A stretch of DNA of 5,300 nucleotides, from the NCBI GenBank assembly GCA_003449615.1, contig DMHA01000392.1, forward strand, positions 1 through 5,300, read 5' to 3'. Position 1 is the stretch's first letter; every line of letters begins with the position of its first letter. Both the position numbers and the translations under genes were made by a program. The notes under the pieces are model-generated. The model was not told where the DNA came from. It was given only the letters and a program-made list of their open reading frames with translations, and did no database searches. This document shows, piece by piece, positions 1-3,840 of the stretch. The stretch comes from Flavobacterium sp. (GTDB lineage: Bacteria > Bacteroidota > Bacteroidia > Flavobacteriales > Flavobacteriaceae).

Positions 1-533
1 ACATTTAAAGCAAAACCGTGCATCGTTACCCAACGAGAAGCCCGAACGCCAAGCGCACAAATTTTTCTGGCAAAAGGAGTTCCCGCTCCGAGCCAAACTC
101 CAGTTTCGCCTTCGCTTCTGCCACATTCTAATCCGTATTCCTTTAATGTAAGTATGATAGATTCCTCCAGAAAACGCAAGTATTGATGAATATCAGTGAA
201 GAAATTTTCCAAGTCCAAAATAGGATACCCCACGATTTGTCCTGGGCCGTGATACGTAATATCGCCACCACGATTGATTTTGTAGAAAGTGGCGCCTTTG
301 GCTTCGAGTTGTTTTTCGGATAAAAGAAGGTTTTCTAAATCACCGCTTTTCCCTAAAGTATAAACGTGAGGATGTTCAACAAAAAGAAAATAATTAGGTG
401 TCTCGAGATTGAGTTCCTCTCTCCTATTCTTGATTTTCAAATCGACAACATCTTTGAATAATTTTTCTTGATATTCCCAAGTTTCCTTATAATCTTTGAG
501 TCCTAAATCTTGTAGTTGGATGGTTTTGTTCAT
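1..533 (-). CDS. lipB: Octanoyl-[acyl carrier protein]:protein N-octanoyltransferase LipB, partial (C-terminus beyond left edge)
   Basis: LipB moves the octanoyl chain from octanoyl-ACP to a lysine on lipoyl domains (E2 subunits, GcvH), the first step of endogenous lipoate synthesis before LipA inserts sulfur; it acts in the cytoplasm. I translated 177 complete codons. The family signature RGGDITYHGPGQ lies at residues 88-99, GVWLG at 145-149, and the KICALGVR segment at 157-164 carries the catalytic lysine K157, followed by VTMHGFALN at 169-177. The catalytic cysteine, about 34 residues after the lysine in characterised LipB, falls outside the window, so roughly the last 50-60 residues are missing. 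I chose the ATG at 533 because MNKTIQLQDLG matches the usual N-terminus as I recall it. An in-frame ATG at 539 would add two residues but lies inside a dispersed-repeat fragment. Same strand as the lipoprotein gene upstream, but 293 nt away and with its own promoter. Confidence 0.95.
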   Translation of the reverse strand, partial: MNKTIQLQDLGLKDYKETWEYQEKLFKDVVDLKIKNRREELNLETPNYFLFVEHPHVYTLGKSGDLENLLLSEKQLEAKGATFYKINRGGDITYHGPGQIVGYPILDLENFFTDIHQYLRFLEESIILTLKEYGLECGRSEGETGVWLGAGTPFARKICALGVRASRWVTMHGFALN

Positions 534-534
534 T

Positions 535-564
535 GTCATTGCGAGGAGCGAAGAAATCTTTTTT
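535..564. repeat. Fragment of dispersed GTCATTGCGAGG-type repeat in the lipB leader
   Basis: The plus strand reads GTCATTGCGAGGAGCGAAG followed by AAATCT. This resembles, from memory, a short intergenic repeat common in Bacteroidota and some other bacteria that begins GTCATTGCGAGG and continues GAAGCAATCTC. Only one copy is present here, so its repeat status rests on recall, not on this window. It lies wholly between the predicted lipB transcription start and start codon, and its CAT supplies the alternative in-frame ATG at 539. Confidence 0.45.
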
Positions 565-582
565 CGTTCACTATTTTAATTG

Positions 583-616
583 CAAAGTTACGAAGTTTTT
601 TTGGCAATGTTTTCAA
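583..616 (-). promoter_or_regulatory. Probable lipB promoter, Bacteroidetes sigma-A type
   Basis: On the minus strand, positions 590-583 read TAACTTTG, a full match to the Bacteroidetes -7 consensus TAnnTTTG. A TTTTG centred near 616 lies 23 nt upstream and could serve as the -33 element, at the long end of usual spacing; a nearer TTG at 607-605 is only 14 nt away and looks too close. Transcription would start near 576 and give a leader of about 43 nt before the lipB ATG. The -7 assignment is firm by motif; the -33 element is tentative. Confidence 0.65.
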
Positions 617-626
617 AAGAAATTGC

Positions 627-665
627 ACACAGATGACACGGATAAAACGGATTCTCACTGATTTT
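627..665. repeat. Degenerate 9-nt tandem repeat (ACACNGATN-like)
   Basis: Four imperfect units follow one another: ACACAGATG (627-635), ACACGGATA (636-644), AAACGGATT (645-653) and CTCACTGATTTT (654-665, slightly longer). It lies between the lipB promoter and the first copy of the hairpin repeat and has no coding or regulatory role that I can identify. Similar CACAGAT-rich runs are, as I recall, scattered between genes in flavobacterial genomes. Confidence 0.5.
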
Positions 666-686
666 ATTTATTATTTCTACTTGGAT

Positions 687-786
687 AAGGTTTTCTGAAA
701 AGCAAAAAGACATCGCATAGCCGCAATTAGTGACATCCTTTTTCCAAAGCTTCCAGTTCGCCGCGGCGAACTGGAAGCTTTGGAAA
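687..786. repeat. Modular hairpin repeat, copy 1
   Basis: Positions 687-722 are identical over 36 bp to 1684-1719. After a divergent 10-nt spacer comes the shared motif CATCCTTTT (734-742; 1733-1741 in copy 2), and then a palindrome, here 741-786. The palindrome is unrelated in sequence to the hairpin of copy 2. The right flank of copy 2 (1764-1780) has no counterpart here, so copy 1 appears truncated on that side. It lies 41 nt beyond the stop codon of the lipoprotein gene, in its 3' region. It may be a non-autonomous dispersed element; no transposase is nearby. Confidence 0.75.
741..786. repeat. 46-bp perfect palindrome (2 x 23 bp, no spacer)
   Basis: The left arm 741-763 (TTTCCAAAGC through TTCGCCG) is the exact reverse complement of 764-786 (CGGCGAA through TTTGGAAA), with no central spacer; the centre is CCGCGG. 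It is the most GC-rich patch of this spacer. On neither strand does a T-run follow the arms, so it is not a canonical rho-independent terminator, although in RNA it would fold into a very stable hairpin downstream of the lipoprotein gene and could protect a 3' end or weakly stop transcription. Confidence 0.9.
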
Positions 787-826
787 GTTACAAACTTTTG
801 AACTATGAATGTTGAAGTTGAAAAAT

Positions 827-1585
827 CTATTCTAAAACAACCTCAAGATTAGTGATTTCTGGATTTTGCAAACAATCGGTTAATAGTAATTGTAAGGATA
901 GCGATTTTCGATCGGCACTAATCGAGGCAAGAGGATTGGAAACGGATTTTATTTTTCGAGGAAAATAGTATTTCAATTGGAAATTCTGAACGAGTTTATA
1001 TCCTTTGTAATAGGTTTTATATTGATGTATTTTATCCACTTGTTTTTTGAGATGTGTTGAATCGGTAATTTTTACAATTCTACTAAAATGATGTCCATCG
1101 TAATCATAACGCACTTTGTAATAATGCTCCTCGGCAGATAAAGCATAATTATTTTTTATGTTGTCGGCATAATCCTCGGTTTTATAAAGATCAGCAATCT
1201 CGGAAGCTTTTTGGAAATTTTGAGCAATCGTAGTTCTGAATTCTTTGTCGTAGGAACTTTGCTTGCTATGCACCTTTACATTGGAATATTGCTTGTAAAC
1301 TGCTTGGTCTTCTGGAGCTGTTCTGTTGAAAGTTTCTGAATATTTTTGAAAATAATCGGAAACGATGTATGTAGTGTCTTTGAAGATTTCTTCTTTTGAA
1401 TAGGCCTCTTTGACCAATTGCATATAACTGTTTTCGTCTCTTAATTCAACCACTTCTATACTACCACTACCGTCAGGATTGAGGTGAAGCGTTTCGGTAA
1501 CCTGACAACCAACCGTTAGCAACGGTAGGAAATACGCAACTATTTTCCTGTTTGTTTTTGAAGAAATCAAGCTATTGAAGTTCAT
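827..1585 (-). CDS. Putative lipoprotein of unknown function, flavobacterial family
   Basis: A 252-residue protein with a short basic N-terminus, a hydrophobic stretch at about 15-26 (IVAYFLPLLTVG) and a lipobox-like LTVGC ending at C27. V at -2 and T at -3 are not the most common lipobox residues, but the context fits export and lipidation. The mature protein begins CQVTETLHLNPDGSGSIEV, the N-terminal pattern of several Bacteroidetes lipoproteins of unknown function, and resembles the start of LppM-like domains. The C-terminus has FPRKIKSVSNP (208-218), ISADRKSLS (222-230) and NLEVVLE (246-252), consistent with a beta-rich domain. The middle is charged and tyrosine-rich. The ATG at 1585 is the only methionine that retains the signal peptide. 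There is no clear TAnnTTTG box upstream; the closest is TAAATTCG at 1616-1609 on the minus strand. It is divergent from lysS and flanked by two copies of one repeat. Function unknown. Confidence 0.8.
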   Translation of the reverse strand: MNFNSLISSKTNRKIVAYFLPLLTVGCQVTETLHLNPDGSGSIEVVELRDENSYMQLVKEAYSKEEIFKDTTYIVSDYFQKYSETFNRTAPEDQAVYKQYSNVKVHSKQSSYDKEFRTTIAQNFQKASEIADLYKTEDYADNIKNNYALSAEEHYYKVRYDYDGHHFSRIVKITDSTHLKKQVDKIHQYKTYYKGYKLVQNFQLKYYFPRKIKSVSNPLASISADRKSLSLQLLLTDCLQNPEITNLEVVLE

Positions 1586-1683
1586 AAATTTTATAGTATT
1601 TTTCGAAGCGAATTTAGATTATTTTGTGTGAATTTTATATAGATATTTTAGAAAGATTTATTTTTATTGAAATGGTAATGAAA

Positions 1684-1780
1684 AAGGTTTTCTGAAAAGC
1701 AAAAAGACATCGCATAGCCCCGATAGAAGCGGCATCCTTTTGTGCCGGTGTTCGGCACAAAAGATATAGCGAATAGCGGG
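1684..1780. repeat. Modular hairpin repeat, copy 2
   Basis: The 36-bp block 1684-1719 matches copy 1 exactly and in the same orientation. It is followed by a spacer, CATCCTTTT at 1733-1741, a hairpin at 1737-1763 and the right flank GATATAGCGAATAGCGGG (1763-1780). CCCG at 1719-1722 can pair with CGGG at 1777-1780, so the hairpin may sit on top of an imperfect longer stem. The element lies 5' of both divergent genes, which argues against a role as a gene terminator. A translation of it on the minus strand gives an open frame with no recognisable protein. Confidence 0.75.
1737..1763. repeat. Hairpin of repeat copy 2 (11-bp stem, 5-nt loop)
   Basis: CTTTTGTGCCG (1737-1747) pairs with CGGCACAAAAG (1753-1763) around the loop GTGTT. 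There is no adjacent T-run on either strand. The stem sequence differs completely from the palindrome at the equivalent place in copy 1. Confidence 0.85.
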
Positions 1781-1820
1781 ACCATTGCCGATTGAAAAAA
1801 CGAATATTTCTGCTCCTGAA

Positions 1821-1855
1821 AATTCTGAAATCTGAAATCTAAAATCTGCAATCTT
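1821..1855. repeat. Heptanucleotide tandem repeat, five units
   Basis: Units AATTCTG, AAATCTG, AAATCTA, AAATCTG and CAATCTT run without interruption. The array ends 4 nt before the lysS -7 box and so occupies the -33 region, where no TTG is visible at normal spacing. Similar arrays are, as I recall, common upstream of flavobacterial genes. Confidence 0.8.
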
Positions 1856-1859
1856 TTGT

Positions 1860-1867
1860 TATCTTTG
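1860..1867 (+). promoter_or_regulatory. lysS -7 promoter box (TATCTTTG)
   Basis: TATCTTTG matches TAnnTTTG fully and is followed by CAC, as often seen. Transcription would start near 1873-1875, leaving a leader of about 15 nt. I see no convincing -33 TTG; that position is filled by the heptad repeat. The leader is A-rich (AGAACAAA before the ATG) and has no Shine-Dalgarno site, as is normal in this phylum. Confidence 0.7.
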
Positions 1868-1888
1868 CACTCTTAAAATCAGAACAAA

Positions 1889-3598
1889 ATGGCATTATCC
1901 GAACAAGAAATCCTTCGTAGAGAAGCACTCACCGAATTACGCAATTTAGGCATTGAACCTTATCCTGCAGCCGAATTTATCACCACTGCTTATTCCAGCG
2001 AAATCCTCGCCGATTTCGAGAAATTTGAAGGCAAGGAAGTGATTCTGGCTGGTCGTTTGATGGGAAAAAGAATTATGGGAAAGGCCTCGTTTGCGGAGTT
2101 GAAAGATGCCGAAGGTCGCATTCAAATTTATGTTTCGAGAGATGATATTTCGGATGATGAAGAGAAAACAATGTACAATGTGGTTTTCAAAAAACTGTTG
2201 GATATTGGTGATTTTATTGGGGTTCGTGGTACGGTTTTCAAAACTCAAGTGGGCGAAATATCGGTTCACGTTTATGGCTTAACAGTTTTGGCGAAAGCCC
2301 TGAAACCTTTACCAATTGTAAAAACAGATGCTGAAGGAAAAACACACGATGCTTTTTCGGATCCAGAACAAAGATACCGTCGTCGTTATGTGGATTTGAC
2401 GGTGAACGACCACGTGAAAGAAACGTTTATCAAGAGAACAAAAATGTTCAATGCGATGCGTAATTTCTTCAATGACAAAGGGTATTTAGAAGTAGAAACT
2501 CCTGTTTTGCAACCTATTCCCGGTGGTGCTGCGGCTCGTCCTTTTATCACACATCACAACTCATTGGACATTCCGTTGTATATGAGAATTGCCAACGAAT
2601 TGTATTTGAAAAGATTGATTGTAGGTGGTTTTGAAGGGGTTTATGAGTTTTCGAAAAACTTCCGTAACGAAGGAATGGACCGAACGCACAACCCCGAATT
2701 TACTGCTATGGAAATATATGTAGCCTACAAAGACTACAACTGGATGATGAAATTTGCCGAAGATCTTTTGGAGCATTGCGCCATTGCGGTTAACGGAACG
2801 AGTGAAGCGACTTTTGGCGAACACCAAATCAATTTCAAAGCGCCTTACGCCAGAGTTACGATGACGGATTCTATCAAACATTTTACTGGTTTTGATATTT
2901 CAGGCAAAAGTGAAGCTGAATTATTTGAAGCGGCGAGAGGAATGGGAATTGATGTGGATGCCACAATGGGAAAAGGCAAATTGATAGACGAAATTTTTGG
3001 TGCCAAATGCGAAGGAAATTATATTCAGCCCACATTTATCACTGATTATCCAAAGGAAATGTCGCCTTTGTGCAAACAACACCGGGACAATCCCGAATTG
3101 ACAGAACGTTTTGAATTGATGGTTTGCGGAAAAGAAGTTGCGAATGCGTATTCGGAATTGAATGATCCCATTGATCAAAGAGAGCGTTTTGAAGATCAAA
3201 TGCGATTGGCTGAAAAAGGCGATGATGAAGCCTCAGGAACTATTGATGAAGATTTCTTGAGAGCTTTGGAATACGGAATGCCTCCAACCTCGGGAATGGG
3301 AATTGGAATGGATAGACTAATTATGTATTTGACCAATAATGCTTCGATTCAGGAAGTATTGCTGTTTCCACAAATGCGACCAGAGAAAAAACAAATCCAA
3401 ATTGAATTGTTGGACGAAGAAAAATTAATCATTGCGCTTTTGCAAACCAATGAAAACAATATGGAATTGGGTTTATTGAAAATCAAATCGGATTTGAGTG
3501 GCAAAAAATGGGATGCTGCTATGAAAGGATTGGCGAAACACGGCTTGGTAAAAGTGAGTTTAGTGGGAGAAAGTAAAGTGGTGGAATTGGTGGGATAA
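1889..3598 (+). CDS. lysS: Lysyl-tRNA synthetase, class II, with C-terminal extension
   Basis: Charges tRNA-Lys with lysine using ATP in the cytoplasm. The 569-residue protein has an N-terminal helix, an OB-fold anticodon-binding domain (about 51-135) and the class II catalytic core: motif 1 around 187-211 (GYLEVETPVL then PGGAAARPF), motif 2 at 257-277 (NFRNEGMDRTHNPEFTAMEI, R259) and motif 3 at 469-481 (GMGIGMDRLIMYL, R476). The core ends at FPQMRPEKK (493-501), where E. coli LysS, about 505 residues, stops. Residues 502-569 are extra and look like a small helical winged-helix-type module (EEKLIIALLQ, SGKKWDAAMKGLAKHGLVKV, then a short beta hairpin). The start at 1889 follows the -7 box by 22 nt. 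A terminator follows at 3651, so lysS is probably monocistronic. The assignment as LysS is secure; the fold of the extension is inferred. Confidence 0.98.
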   Translation: MALSEQEILRREALTELRNLGIEPYPAAEFITTAYSSEILADFEKFEGKEVILAGRLMGKRIMGKASFAELKDAEGRIQIYVSRDDISDDEEKTMYNVVFKKLLDIGDFIGVRGTVFKTQVGEISVHVYGLTVLAKALKPLPIVKTDAEGKTHDAFSDPEQRYRRRYVDLTVNDHVKETFIKRTKMFNAMRNFFNDKGYLEVETPVLQPIPGGAAARPFITHHNSLDIPLYMRIANELYLKRLIVGGFEGVYEFSKNFRNEGMDRTHNPEFTAMEIYVAYKDYNWMMKFAEDLLEHCAIAVNGTSEATFGEHQINFKAPYARVTMTDSIKHFTGFDISGKSEAELFEAARGMGIDVDATMGKGKLIDEIFGAKCEGNYIQPTFITDYPKEMSPLCKQHRDNPELTERFELMVCGKEVANAYSELNDPIDQRERFEDQMRLAEKGDDEASGTIDEDFLRALEYGMPPTSGMGIGMDRLIMYLTNNASIQEVLLFPQMRPEKKQIQIELLDEEKLIIALLQTNENNMELGLLKIKSDLSGKKWDAAMKGLAKHGLVKVSLVGESKVVELVG

Positions 3599-3610
3599 TT
3601 TGCTACAAAC

Positions 3611-3637
3611 CTAACAGGTTTTTAAAAAACCTGTTAG
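3611..3637. repeat. Palindromic CTAACAGG repeat downstream of lysS
   Basis: CTAACAGGTTTTT (3611-3623) is the exact reverse complement of AAAAACCTGTTAG (3625-3637) around a single A. Flanking AAAC and ATTT extend the symmetry imperfectly. It begins 12 nt after the lysS stop. In RNA it would form a 13-bp stem with an impractically small loop, so the inner A-T pairs would open. There is no T-run outside the arms. Near-identical CCTGACAGG- or CCTAACAGG-type hairpins are, from memory, a frequent dispersed repeat after flavobacterial genes. Confidence 0.75.
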
Positions 3638-3650
3638 ATTTATCAGATAT

Positions 3651-3682
3651 AAAAAAAGGAGCTCAAATGAGTTCCTTTTTTT
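3651..3682 (+). terminator. Rho-independent terminator after lysS
   Basis: AAAAAAAGGAGCTC (3651-3664), loop AAAT (3665-3668) and GAGTTCCTTTTTTT (3669-3682) form a stem with one G-U pair and end in seven Ts. It lies 53 nt after the lysS stop and separates lysS from nrdD. The A-run on the left would give a T-run on the other strand, so it could act in both directions, although no minus-strand gene needs it here. Confidence 0.88.
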
Positions 3683-3723
3683 ATGAACTTTTGTTAATAA
3701 AAAAATGATAAAAAAAATAAAAT

Positions 3724-3737
3724 ATGATTAAAATCAT
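3724..3737. promoter_or_regulatory. Candidate FNR/CRP-family operator upstream of nrdD
   Basis: ATGATTAAAATCAT contains TGAT-N4-ATCA, the inner core of the FNR-type site TTGAT-N4-ATCAA, with the outer T/A pair swapped. The symmetry extends one base on each side (TATGATT-AA-AATCATA, 3723-3738). Its centre, 3730.5, lies 110 nt upstream of the nrdD start codon. If it acted at -41.5, transcription would start near 3772. Binding by an FNR-family activator would fit an anaerobic enzyme. The motif is visible; the regulator is inferred. The region is very AT-rich, so chance symmetry is possible. Confidence 0.5.
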
Positions 3738-3759
3738 AGTAAATAATACTTTAAATCTT

Positions 3760-3767
3760 TAGAATTA
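3760..3767 (+). promoter_or_regulatory. Weak candidate -7 element for nrdD
   Basis: TAGAATTA is a partial match to TAnnTTTG (TA and central Ts only). It is placed as expected if the palindrome at 3724-3737 is an activator site centred near -41.5. A poor core promoter would be consistent with dependence on an activator. The leader would be about 69 nt. Confidence 0.25.
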
Positions 3768-3840
3768 TACTCGGAAAAATGGAGTTATTTTTTCTCAACC
3801 AAAGAATATAAAACAACACAAAATCAAACCATTAAATACT

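Noticed and set aside
516..698. 60-codon plus-strand open frame
   Set aside because: It starts inside lipB on the opposite strand and runs through the lipB promoter and repeat segments; there is no recognisable protein pattern or start signal.
687..1719. Composite transposon or insertion sequence around the lipoprotein gene
   Set aside because: There is no transposase, the flanking repeats are direct and short, and no target-site duplication is visible; they are better described as two dispersed repeat copies.
687..1719. Two-repeat CRISPR array
   Set aside because: The two identical blocks are 997 bp apart with a gene between them, so they are not repeats with short spacers.
1737..1763. Rho-independent terminator
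   Set aside because: The hairpin has no adjacent T-run on either strand and lies 5' of both neighbouring genes, so there is no transcript for it to end.
1648..1851. 67-codon minus-strand open frame between the divergent genes
   Set aside because: It is a translation of the repeat element and the heptad array, and has no protein-like features.
1946..2269. Minus-strand open frame inside lysS (likewise 2561-2881 and 2921-3199)
   Set aside because: These are antisense shadows of the well-supported lysS coding sequence.
3599..3840. Riboswitch or NrdR boxes ahead of nrdD
   Set aside because: I found no cobalamin-type conserved core, and no pair of NrdR-like palindromes at the expected spacing; the leader is simple AT-rich sequence.
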